The notes below the pieces were generated by a model. It saw only the letters and a program-made list of their open reading frames with translations. It did not search any database and was not told the DNA's origin. DNA of 64,000 nt, taken from contig MEEK01000020.1 in the NCBI GenBank assembly GCA_001724425.1, positions 1-64,000 of the forward strand, written 5' to 3'. Source of the DNA: Microbacterium sp. SCN 70-27. GTDB taxonomy: Bacteria; Actinomycetota; Actinomycetes; Actinomycetales; Microbacteriaceae. The translations under genes were made by a program, and so were the position numbers. Positions 51,647 through 61,691 of this stretch are shown here, one piece after another (position 1 is the stretch's first letter; the number at the start of each line of letters is the position of its first letter).

Positions 51647-52015
51647 ATGACCGACACCGCACTCACGACCGACACCGCCGCCGAGAAGGCTCACGGCGTG
51701 GGCCTCACCGACGCCGCTGCGGCGAAGGTCAAGAGTCTCCTCGACCAGGAGGGTCGCGACGACCTGCGCCTGCGTGTCGCCGTGCAGCCGGGCGGATGCT
51801 CGGGGCTCATCTACCAGCTCTACTTCGACGAGCGCTTCCTCGACGGCGACCAGGCGGTCGACTTCGACGGTGTCGAGGTCATCGTCGACGACATGTCGGT
51901 CCCGTACCTCGACGGCGCGACGATCGACTTCAAGGACACGATCTCCGAGCAGGGGTTCACTATCGACAACCCCAACGCGGCGGGCAGCTGCGCCTGCGGC
52001 GACAGCTTCCACTGA
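51647..52015 (+). CDS. erpA: A-type iron-sulfur carrier (ErpA/HesB)
   Basis: A 122-residue Fe-S insertion protein. The three cluster cysteines are in QPGGCSGLIY and the C-terminal GSCACGDSF. The N terminus has a 15-residue Thr/Ala extension. Located just upstream of the cytochrome oxidase genes; the Rieske protein of the same region is a likely client, which is an inference. Confidence 0.94.
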   Translation: MTDTALTTDTAAEKAHGVGLTDAAAAKVKSLLDQEGRDDLRLRVAVQPGGCSGLIYQLYFDERFLDGDQAVDFDGVEVIVDDMSVPYLDGATIDFKDTISEQGFTIDNPNAAGSCACGDSFH

Positions 52016-52098
52016 ACGACCCCGGTCGCGGGCGGAAAACCCCTCCGATAGTGACGGACATCCTGGGCGGATGGCCTGAATCGGGTGGGAGGTTGCCC

Positions 52099-52104
52099 TA
52101 GACT
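52099..52104 (+). promoter_or_regulatory. -10 hexamer TAGACT of ctaCDF
   Basis: TAGACT is 38 bases before the ctaC GTG, with GAAAGG six bases before the start. Confidence 0.5.
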
Positions 52105-52142
52105 GAACGGTGTTCGACCTTCATGACCCCGAAAGGTGCACC

Positions 52143-53045
52143 GTGCGAGTCACACGCCGCCTCCGCTGGGCCGTCATCCCGCTCGGAATCGCCACGGCGA
52201 TCGTTCTGGCGGGCTGCACGCCCAGCCAGCTGAACGGCTTCCTGCCGGGCTTCACGGAAGACGGCTCCCAGGCCACCAACCACACGTCGCGGATCTCGGG
52301 GCTGTGGGTGAACTCGTGGATCGTGCTCCTCGTGGTCGGCGTGATCACCTGGGCGCTCATGGGTTGGGCGGCGATCGCCTACCGTCGCCGTAAGGGTCAG
52401 ACGGGGCTCCCGGTGCAGCTCCGGTACAACATGCCGGTCGAGATCTTCTACACGATCGTCCCGCTGATCCTCGTGCTCGGATTCTTCGCCTTCACGGCGC
52501 GTGACCAGGCGATCATCGAGACCCAGTACGACGACCCCGACGTGTGCATCACCGCGATCGGCAAGCAGTGGGCGTGGGACTTCCAGTACAACGGCGACAC
52601 GGCCGGCTGCGAAGCCGGCGAGAACGGTGTCTGGACGATGGGCGTCCAGGCGCAGACGGATGCCAAGGGCGACATCACGAGCGACGTTCCGACGCTCTAC
52701 CTCCCCGTCGACAAGAAGGTGAAGATCAAGCTCACCTCGCGCGATGTGATCCACTCGTTCTGGATCATCGACTTCCTGTACAAGAAGGACATGTACATCG
52801 GCAAGGACAACTACATGTCCTTCGAGCCCACGCGCATCGGCGAGTACGACGGCAAGTGCGCGGAACTGTGTGGTGAGTACCACTCGATGATGCTCTTCAA
52901 GGTCAAGGTCGTCTCGGAGTCCGATTACACCGACTACCTCAAGACGCTTCGCGACGCCGGCCAGACCGGTGACATCAACGACGCCTACGACCGCCTGCAG
53001 AACCTGCCCGGCACGGGCGCCTCCGAGTCCAAGGGAGACCACTGA
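52143..53045 (+). CDS. ctaC: Cytochrome c oxidase subunit II
   Basis: A 300-residue lipoprotein subunit of aa3 oxidase. The signal ends in the lipobox IVLAGC, then two membrane helices (about 55-80 and 98-118). The CuA site is [12 protein letters not shown] with an earlier VIHSFW. GTG 52143 was chosen for GAAAGG upstream and because the signal peptide begins there. It overlaps ctaD by one base. Confidence 0.95.
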   Translation: MRVTRRLRWAVIPLGIATAIVLAGCTPSQLNGFLPGFTEDGSQATNHTSRISGLWVNSWIVLLVVGVITWALMGWAAIAYRRRKGQTGLPVQLRYNMPVEIFYTIVPLILVLGFFAFTARDQAIIETQYDDPDVCITAIGKQWAWDFQYNGDTAGCEAGENGVWTMGVQAQTDAKGDITSDVPTLYLPVDKKVKIKLTSRDVIHSFWIIDFLYKKDMYIGKDNYMSFEPTRIGEYDGKCAELCGEYHSMMLFKVKVVSESDYTDYLKTLRDAGQTGDINDAYDRLQNLPGTGASESKGDH

Positions 53046-54808
53046 TGGCGACGACCCTTCCGCTGCAGGGTGAGGCACCGCACCGCCCCACCACCCTCCC
53101 GCCGCGCCAGGCCGCTCTCATGAGCACCTCCCGTGTGGCCGAAAAGGGCAACATCATCGTCAAGTGGATCACCTCCACCGACCACAAGACGATCGGGTAC
53201 ATGTACCTCATCGCGTCGGTGCTGTTCTTCCTCCTCGGCGGCGTGATGGCGCTGATCATCCGTGCCGAGCTGTTCGAGCCGGGCATGCAGATCGTGCCGA
53301 CCAAGGACCAGTACAACCAGCTGTTCACGATGCACGGCACTATCATGCTGCTGATGTTCGCGACACCGCTGTTCGCCGGCTTCGCCAATGCGATCCTCCC
53401 GCTGCAGATCGGCGCGCCCGACGTCGCATTCCCGCGTCTGAACGCCTTCGCGCTGTGGCTGTTCATCTTCGGCTCGGTCATCGCCGTGGCCGGCTTCCTC
53501 ACGCCGCAGGGCGCGGCCGCGTTCGGATGGTTCGCCTATCAGCCGCTGGCCGGTGCGAGCTTCTCACCGGGAGCAGGTGGCAACCTGTGGATGCTCGGCC
53601 TCGGCATGAGCGGTTTCGGCACGATCCTCGGTGCGGTCAACTTCATCACGACCATCATCACGATGCGCGCCCCGGGTATGACGATGTGGCGCATGCCGAT
53701 CTTCACCTGGAACACCCTGGTGACGAGCATCCTGATCCTCATGGCGTTCCCGGTGCTGGCCGCCGCGATCCTCGCTGCCGGCGCCGACCGTGTGCTCGGC
53801 GCGCACATCTACGACCCCGCGAACGGCGGCGTGCTCCTCTGGCAGCACCTGTTCTGGTTCTTCGGCCACCCTGAGGTGTACATCATCGCGTTGCCGTTCT
53901 TCGGCATCGTCTCGGAGATCTTCCCGGTCTTCAGCCGCAAGCCGATCTTCGGCTACAAGACCCTCGTCTACGCGACCATCGCGATCGCGGCGCTGTCGGT
54001 GTCGGTGTGGGCGCACCACATGTACGTCACGGGTGCCGTCCTGCTGCCGTTCTTCTCCCTGATGACGATGCTCATCGCCGTGCCGACGGGTGTGAAGATC
54101 TTCAACTGGATCGGCACGATGTGGCGAGGGTCGGTGACCTTCGAGACCCCGATGCTGTTCTCGCTCGGCTTCCTCGTGTCCTTCGTCTTCGGTGGGCTCA
54201 CCGGCGTGATCCTGGCGTCGCCCCCGCTCGACTTCGCCATCTCCGACACCTACTTCGTCGTCGCGCACTTCCACTACGTGGTGTTCGGCACGGTCGTGTT
54301 CGCGATGTTCGCCGGGTTCTACTTCTGGTGGCCGAAGTGGACGGGTCGGATGCTCAACGAGCGCCTGGGCGTCGTGCACTTCTGGTTGCTGTTCATCGGC
54401 TTCCACATGACGTTCCTCATCCAGCACTGGCTGGGTGTCGAGGGTATGGTGCGTCGCTACGCGGACTACTCGGCGGCCGACGGCTTCACGTGGCAGAACC
54501 AGGTCTCGACGGTCGGGGCCATGATCCTCGGCGCCTCGATGATCCCGTTCTTCCTGAATGTGTGGATCACGTCGCGCACAGCGCCGAAGGTGACCGTCAA
54601 CGACCCGTGGGGCTACGGCGGTTCGCTCGAGTGGGCCACCAGCTGCCCGCCGCCGCGCCACAACTTCACGTCGATCCCGCGTATTCGCAGCGAGCGGCCG
54701 GCGTTCGACCTGAACCACCCCGAGGCCGCGCTGCCTGTGGGAGTGGGGCCGGCGAAGGATGCCCCCGACGCCCCGGTCGTCGATCTGGCCGATGGAGAGG
54801 TCAAGTAA
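53045..54808 (+). CDS. ctaD: Cytochrome c oxidase subunit I
   Basis: A 587-residue heme-copper oxidase with 12 membrane helices. Heme a ligand in FTMHGTIM, CuB and cross-linked Tyr in [24 protein letters not shown] and HFHYVVFGT for the heme ligands. A C-terminal hydrophilic tail contains [27 protein letters not shown], typical of actinobacteria. ATG overlaps the ctaC stop. Confidence 0.97.
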   Translation: MATTLPLQGEAPHRPTTLPPRQAALMSTSRVAEKGNIIVKWITSTDHKTIGYMYLIASVLFFLLGGVMALIIRAELFEPGMQIVPTKDQYNQLFTMHGTIMLLMFATPLFAGFANAILPLQIGAPDVAFPRLNAFALWLFIFGSVIAVAGFLTPQGAAAFGWFAYQPLAGASFSPGAGGNLWMLGLGMSGFGTILGAVNFITTIITMRAPGMTMWRMPIFTWNTLVTSILILMAFPVLAAAILAAGADRVLGAHIYDPANGGVLLWQHLFWFFGHPEVYIIALPFFGIVSEIFPVFSRKPIFGYKTLVYATIAIAALSVSVWAHHMYVTGAVLLPFFSLMTMLIAVPTGVKIFNWIGTMWRGSVTFETPMLFSLGFLVSFVFGGLTGVILASPPLDFAISDTYFVVAHFHYVVFGTVVFAMFAGFYFWWPKWTGRMLNERLGVVHFWLLFIGFHMTFLIQHWLGVEGMVRRYADYSAADGFTWQNQVSTVGAMILGASMIPFFLNVWITSRTAPKVTVNDPWGYGGSLEWATSCPPPRHNFTSIPRIRSERPAFDLNHPEAALPVGVGPAKDAPDAPVVDLADGEVK

Positions 54809-55243
54809 GTGAAGACCAACGTCAACCTGTGGTGGATCCTCGCCGCGTTCTTCCTGCTGGTGTTCGCCGTCTACACCGGCTGGAACATCATCGCCCACCC
54901 TGATCGTGCGTGGTTCCACGCGATCGAGTGGGCCGGGACGACAGCCCTGCTGTTCTCCTTCTTCATGAGCGCCATGGTCGGCTTCTACGTCGGGCGTGTG
55001 CACCGCGCTCAGGGCGGCGAGCTGCCCGAGGACACCCTGACGGCCGACATCGATGACGCCGACCCCGAGATCGGCGAGTTCAGCCCCTGGTCGTGGTGGC
55101 CCCTCGTGCTCGCCTTCTCGGCGGCACTGTTCATCCTCGGTCTGGCCGTCGGACAGTTCCTGCTGCCGATCGGATTCGGTGTGTTCGTCGTCGCGATCGT
55201 CGGCTGGGTCTACGAGTACTACCGCGGGTACTTCGCGCGCTGA
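54809..55243 (+). CDS. ctaF: Cytochrome c oxidase subunit IV (CtaF)
   Basis: A 144-residue actinobacterial subunit IV with four membrane helices (about 7-25, 38-58, 92-112 and 116-136). KTNVNLWWILAAFFLLVFAVY and the closing YEYYRGYFAR are family marks. GTG follows the ctaD stop directly. Confidence 0.95.
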   Translation: MKTNVNLWWILAAFFLLVFAVYTGWNIIAHPDRAWFHAIEWAGTTALLFSFFMSAMVGFYVGRVHRAQGGELPEDTLTADIDDADPEIGEFSPWSWWPLVLAFSAALFILGLAVGQFLLPIGFGVFVVAIVGWVYEYYRGYFAR

Positions 55244-55282
55244 GCGGAGCTCGCCTCATCATGGCTCTGTCACTGCAGGGCG

Positions 55283-55564
55283 ATGCTGACGGGTCCCGGT
55301 GACCGCTGGCTGCTGTGCAGCGACGGCATCAGCGACTATCTGCCGGAGGACGCGATCACCGAAGTCCTCGGCAACTCGGACACGGTGGCGGCAGCGACGC
55401 GGCTCGTCGACCTGGCCATCGGCGCGGGCTCGCGTGACAACGTCACTGCGGTGGTCGCCGACGTCATCGACAGCCCGCCGGGCTGCGTGGAGAAGAGCAC
55501 CGATGTGCGCTTCTCGGGGTCGGCGGCCGCACGCTTCTCAGAAGGCACCGACCTCGCGGGCTGA
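55283..55564 (+). pseudogene. C-terminal fragment of a PP2C Ser/Thr phosphatase
   Basis: About 93 codons whose first 65 match the end of PP2C/PstP-type phosphatases: GDRWLLCSDGISDYL (metal Asp in SDG) and GSRDNVTAVVADV (metal Asp in RDN). The rest of the catalytic domain, including the N-terminal DGMGG-type motif, is missing. The 40 bases upstream are not phosphatase-like. The tail after PPGCVEKS is unrelated sequence. It lies between ctaF and a convergent rhodanese gene. Best read as a relic left by rearrangement; expression of a stub is unlikely to give an active enzyme. Confidence 0.8.
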
Positions 55565-55598
55565 TCCGGGCTCGTAGCCGCACGAGCTCCCATCCGCT

Positions 55599-56024
55599 CT
55601 ACTTCGGCGTGCGGACGTACATCACGAGCGGATCGAAGATGCGGGGGAGCGCGCCGTCGGCCCCGTCGACGGGAAGGCCTTCCCGCGCCCAGTACTCGAA
55701 CCCGCCGATCATCTCGCGCACCGAATAGCCCAGTCTCGCGAACTCGACGGCGCCCTTCGCGCCGGCGTTGCACCCCGGGCTCCAGCAGTACACGACGACC
55801 GGGACCGCGGGGTCGATCTCGTTCGCCGCACGCGCGGCGATCTCGCGGTACGGCATGTGTACGGCGCCCTGCGCGTGTCCCTGGGCCCAGGCATCCGCGC
55901 TGCGGACGTCGACGAGGGTGAGCGGTTCCCCGGCCTTCAGCGCCGCGTAGACATCGGAGGCGTCGGTCTCGTGGAGGAGCTTCGCGGAGAAGTATCCCAG
56001 GGCGTCATACGTGGTATCCGTCAT
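55599..56024 (-). CDS. Rhodanese-domain protein
   Basis: A 141-residue single rhodanese domain (about 20-125) with LVDVRSADAWAQGHAQGAVHMPYREI and the active-site loop YCWSPGCNAG, whose second Cys aligns with the sulfur-carrying residue. Probably cytosolic sulfurtransferase. The ATG is leaderless behind TAGCGT (56031-56036, minus strand). Confidence 0.9.
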   Translation of the reverse strand: MTDTTYDALGYFSAKLLHETDASDVYAALKAGEPLTLVDVRSADAWAQGHAQGAVHMPYREIAARAANEIDPAVPVVVYCWSPGCNAGAKGAVEFARLGYSVREMIGGFEYWAREGLPVDGADGALPRIFDPLVMYVRTPK

Positions 56025-56030
56025 GCTTCG

Positions 56031-56036
56031 ACGCTA
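56031..56036 (-). promoter_or_regulatory. -10 hexamer TAGCGT of the rhodanese gene, leaderless
   Basis: TAGCGT on the minus strand, six bases before the ATG. Confidence 0.4.
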
Positions 56037-56047
56037 CACCGACGACG

Positions 56048-56089
56048 AAAGCGGCGAGGCCGACCATTCGGTCAGACCTCGCCGCTTTT
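56048..56089. terminator. Terminator after qcrB
   Basis: A 12-bp stem, AAAGCGGCGAGG with CCTCGCCGCTTT, encloses a 17-base loop that itself contains GACC/GGTC. It is 20 bases past the qcrB stop and ends the minus-strand ctaE-qcrCAB transcript. T-rich on both sides, so it may act both ways. Confidence 0.85.
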
Positions 56090-56109
56090 CAGCCAAGCTC
56101 AGGCGAAGC

Positions 56110-57807
56110 TCAGTGGCCCTTGCCGTCTTCGATCGCGGACGTCTCGTCGGCGTCGGCCGCAACGGCATGGTGGGTGTGCGCCTCAGCGGCATCCACTTCC
56201 GCCTGGGTGACGGGGACGAGCCGGTCCTCGAAGAACCAGCGCGACAGCGAAGCGCGCAGGTTCTCGTGCCACGGGATGCGTCCCTGATCGTTGGGGCGCA
56301 CGACGAGCGGTGCGTTCGTCTCGTAGTCGACCAGCTTGACGCGTTCGTATGCGTCGACGGGCTGGTGGACCTCGATGTACTCGCCGCCCGGGAGGCGGAC
56401 GATGCGACCGGACTCGTAGCCGTGCAGTGCGATCTCGTGGTCCTTCTTCTGGAGCGCGATCGCGATGCGCTTCGCGATGAAGTATCCGAGGATCGGCCCG
56501 ATGAACAGCAGCGCCTGCAGCGTGTGGATGACGCCTTCCATCGTGAGGTGGAAGTGCGTGGCGATGATGTCCGAGGACGCCGCCGCCCACAGCACCGCGT
56601 AGAAGATGACGCCGGCCACACCGATCGCGGTACGGGTCGCCGCCTGACGGGGACGCTGAGCGATGTGGTGCTCGCGCTTGTCGCCGGTGATCCACGCCTC
56701 GATGAAGGGGTAGATGAGGACCAGCACGATGAACAGGCCGAGAACCGCCATCGGGATGAGGATGTTGAACGACCAGGTACGGTCCCACAGCACGAACTCG
56801 AGGTGCGGCGGCACGAGACGAAGCGCGCCGTCGGCGAAGCCGATGTACCAGTCGGGCTGGGTGCCGGCGGAGACCGGCGAGGGGTCGTAGGGGCCGTAGT
56901 TCCAGATCGGGTTGATCGTGAAGAACGTCGCGATCAGCACGATGAGGCCGAACGTGATGAAGAAGAAGCCGCCCATCTTGGACATGTAGACCGGCATCAT
57001 CGGGTAGCCCACGACGTTGTCGTTCGAGCGGCCGGGGCCGGCGAACTGCGTGTGCTTGTTGACGATCATCAGCATGAGGTGCACGGCCAGCAGTGCGATG
57101 AGTATCGCCGGCAGCAGGAGGATGTGCAGCGTGTACAGGCGTCCGACGATCTGCGTGCCGGGGAACTCGCCGCCGAAGAGGAGGAACGAGGTCCATGTGC
57201 CGATCAGGGGGAGACCCTTGATCATGCCGTCGATGATGCGGAGGCCGTTGCCCGAGAGCAGGTCGTCGGGGAGCGAGTACCCCGTGAAGCCTTCGGCCAT
57301 CGCGAGGATGAACAGGACGAACCCGATCACCCAGTTGAGCTCGCGCGGCTTGCGGAACGCGCCGGTAAAGAACACGCGGAGCATGTGCACGCCGATGCCG
57401 GCGACGAACACGAGCGCGGCCCAGTGGTGGATCTGCCGGACGAGCAGACCGCCGCGGATGTCGAACGACAGGCGCAGGGTCGAGTCGAGCGCAGCGGACA
57501 TCTCCACACCGCGCAACGGCAGGAAGGCGCCCGCGTAGTGGGTCGGGACCATGGATGCCTGGAAGAAGAACGTCAGGAAGGTGCCCGACAGCAGCACCGC
57601 GACGAAGCTCCACAGGGCGATCTCACCGAGCATGAACGACCAGTGGTCGGGGAAGATCTTGCGGCCGAGCTCCTTGACGAAGCCCGAGATGCTCGTGCGC
57701 TCGTCGATGTAGTTCGCGGCGCCCGCGACGAAGCGGCCGCCGAGCGGCTTCTCGTTCGTCTCAGCGACGGTCCCGGTGCGGGTCTCAGTGGCGGTCGCGG
57801 TGCTCAA
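56110..57807 (-). CDS. qcrB: Cytochrome bc1 complex cytochrome b subunit
   Basis: A 565-residue diheme b subunit with about nine membrane helices. RQIHHWAALVFVAGIGVHMLR and HILLLPAILIALLAVHLMLM hold the heme His pairs; GFTGYSLPDDLLSGNGLRI and the Qo motif IGTWTSF are present. A 120-residue C-terminal cytoplasmic extension is usual in Actinobacteria. The start is TTG, overlapping the qcrA stop by four bases. Forms the bcc-aa3 supercomplex with the cta products. Confidence 0.95.
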   Translation of the reverse strand: MSTATATETRTGTVAETNEKPLGGRFVAGAANYIDERTSISGFVKELGRKIFPDHWSFMLGEIALWSFVAVLLSGTFLTFFFQASMVPTHYAGAFLPLRGVEMSAALDSTLRLSFDIRGGLLVRQIHHWAALVFVAGIGVHMLRVFFTGAFRKPRELNWVIGFVLFILAMAEGFTGYSLPDDLLSGNGLRIIDGMIKGLPLIGTWTSFLLFGGEFPGTQIVGRLYTLHILLLPAILIALLAVHLMLMIVNKHTQFAGPGRSNDNVVGYPMMPVYMSKMGGFFFITFGLIVLIATFFTINPIWNYGPYDPSPVSAGTQPDWYIGFADGALRLVPPHLEFVLWDRTWSFNILIPMAVLGLFIVLVLIYPFIEAWITGDKREHHIAQRPRQAATRTAIGVAGVIFYAVLWAAASSDIIATHFHLTMEGVIHTLQALLFIGPILGYFIAKRIAIALQKKDHEIALHGYESGRIVRLPGGEYIEVHQPVDAYERVKLVDYETNAPLVVRPNDQGRIPWHENLRASLSRWFFEDRLVPVTQAEVDAAEAHTHHAVAADADETSAIEDGKGH

Positions 57808-58895
57808 TGGCGCTCCCAGAAGCTCGGGCCGACGGGTTCGTGGAAGTCGCTCTGCGCGACGAGATAGCCCTCGCCGTCCACGGTGATGGGCAGCTGCGGC
57901 AGCGGACGCGCCGCAGGGCCGAAGATGACGGCGGCGTGGTTGGCGACGTCGAACTGCGATTGGTGGCACGGGCACAGCAGGTGGTGGGTCTGCTGCTCGT
58001 AGAGGGCCACGGGGCATCCGACGTGGGTGCAGACCTTCGAGTACGCGACGATGCCGTTGTAGGACCAGTCCTTGCGGTCCTCCTGCTCGTGCAGCTGCTC
58101 GGGGAGCAGGCGCATCAGCAGGACGATGGCCTTCGCCTTCTGCTCGAGGTAGCCGTCGGTGTGGCCGAGATCCTTGAGCGATTCCGGGATGACGTGCACC
58201 GCAGAGCCGAGCGTGAGGTCGGCGGCGCGGATGGGCTCGCCGGACAGGTCGTGCGCGAGTCGCTCGCCCTTCTTCCACATCGTGTGGCTGAGCAGCGCGA
58301 CCGGATCGCCGGCCATCTGCTCTTCCGGAGTGCCGTTCGGGTTGCTTTCGGGCGCGAGGCCGCGGAAGAGCGTGATGCCGGGGAGGATCGAGGCGACGAG
58401 CGCCGCGATGAGTGAGCCACGGATCGCGGTGCGGCGACCGAAGCCCGACTCCTCGTTGGCATCACGGAACGCCTGGACGGCCGCTTCGCGCGTCGTGTCG
58501 CGCCCGCGCGTCGCGTGCCGGGGCTCGACGAACTCCTTGTCGCTCATGATGGCCTTCGACCAGTGGATGGCGCCGATGCCGATCGCGAGCAGCGCGAGAG
58601 CGATGCCGAGCCCGATGAACAGGTTGTTGTGGCGGATGTCGACCATCGAGCCGCTCTCGATGGGGAAGAGCATGTAGGCGGCGATCGCCCAGATGCTGCC
58701 CGCGAGGGACAGGTAGAACAGCGTGTAGACCGTGCGGACGGCGCGCTTCATGGCGGCCGGGTCCTTGTCGGTGATGCGCTCCCGGTGCGGCGGCAGGCCG
58801 GGGTTCTGCACGGGGTCGGGAACCGCGACGGCGAGCCCGGGGGAGGGCTTCCATGAAGCCCTCTCGTGCTCGAGCGCGTCTTCCTCGTGTGCCAT
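57804..58895 (-). CDS. qcrA: Rieske iron-sulfur subunit
   Basis: A 363-residue actinobacterial Rieske protein with three membrane helices (about 55-75, 88-108 and 157-177). The 2Fe-2S motifs are CTHVGCP and CPCHQSQFD. The C-terminal GPAARPLPQLPI loop is intact. ATG start; overlaps qcrB. Confidence 0.96.
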   Translation of the reverse strand: MAHEEDALEHERASWKPSPGLAVAVPDPVQNPGLPPHRERITDKDPAAMKRAVRTVYTLFYLSLAGSIWAIAAYMLFPIESGSMVDIRHNNLFIGLGIALALLAIGIGAIHWSKAIMSDKEFVEPRHATRGRDTTREAAVQAFRDANEESGFGRRTAIRGSLIAALVASILPGITLFRGLAPESNPNGTPEEQMAGDPVALLSHTMWKKGERLAHDLSGEPIRAADLTLGSAVHVIPESLKDLGHTDGYLEQKAKAIVLLMRLLPEQLHEQEDRKDWSYNGIVAYSKVCTHVGCPVALYEQQTHHLLCPCHQSQFDVANHAAVIFGPAARPLPQLPITVDGEGYLVAQSDFHEPVGPSFWERH

Positions 58896-58941
58896 GTCTC
58901 GTCCGTTCCCTACGTCAGTGCGTGAAATCTTGTATGTCCGG

Positions 58942-59742
58942 TCAGTTCGACTTCGCCGTGATCCACACGGTGAGACCGATCAGGGTCCCGATGCCGAAGA
59001 TCCAGATGAACAGGCCCTCGGAGACCGGTCCGAGCGAACCGAGGGACCAGCCGCCGGGGGAGTCGTTCTCCTGCAGGTAGAGCAGTGCGGAGATGACGTC
59101 GCGCTTCTCCTCCTCGGTGAGGGTCATGTTGTTGAACACGGGCATGTTCTGCGGTCCCGTGACCATCGCGGCGTACATGTTGAGCGCACTCGTGTGCGTC
59201 AGTGCGGGGGCGTACTTACCCTCGGTGAGCGCGCCACCGGCCGCGGCCACGTTGTGGCACATGGCGCAGTTGGTGCGGAACAGCTCTGCGCCGTTGGCGA
59301 CGTCGCCCTTCCCGTCGAGGACGTCCTCGGACGGGAAGCTCGGGCCGGGAGAGGTCGACTGGATCCACTTGCCGATCGCCGCGATCTGGTCGTCCGTGAA
59401 CTGCACGGGCTTCTGCGGCGCCTGCGGACCCTGCATCTGCAGCGGCATCCGACCGGTCGACATCTGGAAGTGGACGGCCAGCTCACCGACACCGTAGAGC
59501 GAAGGACCGTCAGCGCTGCCCTCGAGGTTCATGCCGTGGCAGGTCGCGCAGTTCGCCTGGAAGAGCTTCTTGCCGTCATCGACGGTCAGCGTCGACGCGG
59601 TGGACGTCGGCTCGGTCGCAGCCATCGCCGCAGAGGCGCCGGCATACACACCGCCGGTGACGAGCAGGCCGATCCCGATGAGAGCCGCGGCTGCCCACTT
59701 GCTGCGGCGGCCGGACTTCTGGCGCGGGTTCTTCGATGACAT
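58942..59742 (-). CDS. qcrC: Diheme cytochrome c subunit QcrC
   Basis: A 266-residue fused cytochrome cc. An N-terminal membrane helix (about 15-40), heme motifs CATCHG and CAMCHN, a Met ligand region in each domain (for example NMPVFNNMT), and a C-terminal membrane helix (about 242-262). Both hemes bridge bc1 directly to aa3, replacing a soluble cytochrome c. Start ATG 59742 has only a distant GGAG; it follows ctaE by 20 bases. Confidence 0.95.
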   Translation of the reverse strand: MSSKNPRQKSGRRSKWAAAALIGIGLLVTGGVYAGASAAMAATEPTSTASTLTVDDGKKLFQANCATCHGMNLEGSADGPSLYGVGELAVHFQMSTGRMPLQMQGPQAPQKPVQFTDDQIAAIGKWIQSTSPGPSFPSEDVLDGKGDVANGAELFRTNCAMCHNVAAAGGALTEGKYAPALTHTSALNMYAAMVTGPQNMPVFNNMTLTEEEKRDVISALLYLQENDSPGGWSLGSLGPVSEGLFIWIFGIGTLIGLTVWITAKSN

Positions 59743-59762
59743 GGAAGGGATCAGCTCCGCTC

Positions 59763-60398
59763 TCACTTGACGATGTAGATGACGAAGAACAGGACGATCC
59801 AGACGACGTCGACGAAGTGCCAGTAGTACGACACGACGATGGCCGACGTCATCTCCTTGCGGCCGAAGTTCTTGACCGCGTAGGCGCGGCCGACGACGAG
59901 GAGGAAGGCGACGAGGCCGCCGGTGACGTGGAGGGCGTGGAAGCCCGTGGTCAGGTAAAACGCCGACGCGTAGGAGTTGGCGGTGATCGGGAGCCCCTCG
60001 GCGACGAGCGTGGCGTACTCCCAGACCTGCCCGGAGACGAAGACGGCACCCATGATGAAGGAAAGGACGAACCACTCCGCCATGCCCCACTGGCGGAACT
60101 GCCAGATCGAGCCCCTGCGGTACGGCTGGAACCGCTCGGCGGCGAAGACGCCGGCCTGTGCAGTGAACGACGACAGCACGAGGATCGCCGTGTTGACCGC
60201 AGCGAAGGTCACGTTCAGAGTGGGCGTCGACTCGGCCCACAGCTCGGGCGAGGCGTTGCGCAGCGTGAAGTAGATCGCGAACAGGCCCGCGAAGAACATG
60301 ACCTCGCTGCCCAGCCACACGATGGTGCCGACAGCCACCGGATCCGGCCGTTTCACGGATCGCAAGGCTTGGGTGTAGTTCGCAGGCGTGGTCGTCAC
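59763..60398 (-). CDS. ctaE: Cytochrome c oxidase subunit III
   Basis: A 211-residue subunit with five membrane helices. [32 protein letters not shown] and [19 protein letters not shown] are family marks. First gene of the minus-strand ctaE-qcrCAB operon. The GTG is leaderless behind CATAAT. Confidence 0.96.
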   Translation of the reverse strand: MTTTPANYTQALRSVKRPDPVAVGTIVWLGSEVMFFAGLFAIYFTLRNASPELWAESTPTLNVTFAAVNTAILVLSSFTAQAGVFAAERFQPYRRGSIWQFRQWGMAEWFVLSFIMGAVFVSGQVWEYATLVAEGLPITANSYASAFYLTTGFHALHVTGGLVAFLLVVGRAYAVKNFGRKEMTSAIVVSYYWHFVDVVWIVLFFVIYIVK

Positions 60399-60404
60399 GC
60401 ACCC

Positions 60405-60410
60405 ATTATG
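60405..60410 (-). promoter_or_regulatory. -10 hexamer CATAAT of ctaE-qcrCAB
   Basis: CATAAT on the minus strand, six bases before the ctaE GTG. The 140-base divergent gap also serves trpD (TAGGAT at 60525-60530). Confidence 0.45.
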
Positions 60411-60524
60411 GCGGATTCGGCGCTCGGTTTTCGCATCACTGAAGGTGCGTCCGGGCTCCGCCCGACTTTCGGGGGCATCGGAATGCGCTTCGAACGGGCC
60501 GCGAGTGTCCTGACAGTCTGCCGA

Positions 60525-60530
60525 TAGGAT
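60525..60530 (+). promoter_or_regulatory. -10 hexamer TAGGAT of trpD, leaderless
   Basis: TAGGAT lies eight bases before the ATG, in a short CGAT-AGG-ATCG dyad. No ribosome site. Confidence 0.45.
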
Positions 60531-60538
60531 CGTGCATC

Positions 60539-61591
60539 ATGGCGGAGCTCTACTCATGGCCGGAGATCCTCACGGCCGTTCTCGATCGTCGCGATCTCAG
60601 CGTGTCCGAATCCACGTGGGCGATGCGGAAGGTGATGAGCGGCGCGGCGACGCCGTCTCAACTCGGTGGGTTCCTGCTCGCCCTGCGCGCGAAGGGCGAG
60701 ACGGTCGATGAGATCGTCGGATTCCGCGACGCGATCCTGGAGGCTGCGCTCCCCCTTCCCGTGCCGGCTGAGGTGCTCGACATCGTGGGCACCGGTGGCG
60801 ACCGATTCGGGACGGTCAACATCTCGACGATGTCGGCGATCGTGGCCGCAGCCACCGGCATCCCCGTCGTCAAGCACGGAAACCGCGCGGCGAGTTCGGC
60901 CTCCGGCTCCTCCGACGTTCTGGGTGCTCTCGGGATCGATCTGACCCTTTCGCCCGAGCGCGTCTCGGAGGTACTCGGAGAGGTGGGGATCACGTTCGCG
61001 TTCGCGTCCGCGTTCCACCCGGGCTTCCGACACGCGGGGCCGACGCGCGCAGAACTCGGCGTGCCGACGGTCTTCAACATCCTCGGTCCGCTGTGCAACC
61101 CGGCGCGCGCCGAGGCGAACGCCGTCGGTGTCGCGAACCTCGACCGGGTGCCGCTCATCACGGGCGTCTTCCAGACGCGAGGCGCCACCGCACTCGTGTT
61201 CCGAGGTGACGACGGTCTCGACGAGCTCACGACCACCGGTCACAGCCGGCTGTGGGAGATCAGCCGCGGAGACATCCACGAACACGACCTCGACCCCCGC
61301 GACCTGGGACTGCCGCTCGCCGACATCGGCGACCTGCTCGGCGGCGATGCCGCCCACAACGCCGAGGTCGTGCGGCGCGTGCTCGCCGGTGAGGCGGGCG
61401 CCGTCCGTGACATCGTGCTACTCAATGCGGCGGCCGGCATCGTGTCGTACGAGCTGTTCCGGGATGCCGCACAGGTGCAGCGACCGATCGTCGAGCGGCT
61501 GTCGGATGCCATGGCTCGCGCCGGCGCGGCGATCGACGACGGCGCAGCCCAGGCTGTCCTCGACCGGTGGGTCCTCGCGACGCAGCGGTGA
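60539..61591 (+). CDS. trpD: Anthranilate phosphoribosyltransferase
   Basis: A 350-residue enzyme of tryptophan synthesis joining anthranilate and PRPP. Motifs: DIVGTGGDRFGTVNIST, KHGNRAASSASGSSD, FHPGFRHAGPTRAELG and GPLCNPARA. Its place beside ctaE is conserved in Actinobacteria; no other trp gene is adjacent. Confidence 0.95.
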   Translation: MAELYSWPEILTAVLDRRDLSVSESTWAMRKVMSGAATPSQLGGFLLALRAKGETVDEIVGFRDAILEAALPLPVPAEVLDIVGTGGDRFGTVNISTMSAIVAAATGIPVVKHGNRAASSASGSSDVLGALGIDLTLSPERVSEVLGEVGITFAFASAFHPGFRHAGPTRAELGVPTVFNILGPLCNPARAEANAVGVANLDRVPLITGVFQTRGATALVFRGDDGLDELTTTGHSRLWEISRGDIHEHDLDPRDLGLPLADIGDLLGGDAAHNAEVVRRVLAGEAGAVRDIVLLNAAAGIVSYELFRDAAQVQRPIVERLSDAMARAGAAIDDGAAQAVLDRWVLATQR

Positions 61592-61691
61592 CCTGAAGGT
61601 CGGGATTAAGTCCGGTCCGGCCGCTGGTGCATCCCCGGTGCGCCCGATACCGTGAAAAACCATCCCGGCCCCCCAGAAAGGACCGCCCCTC

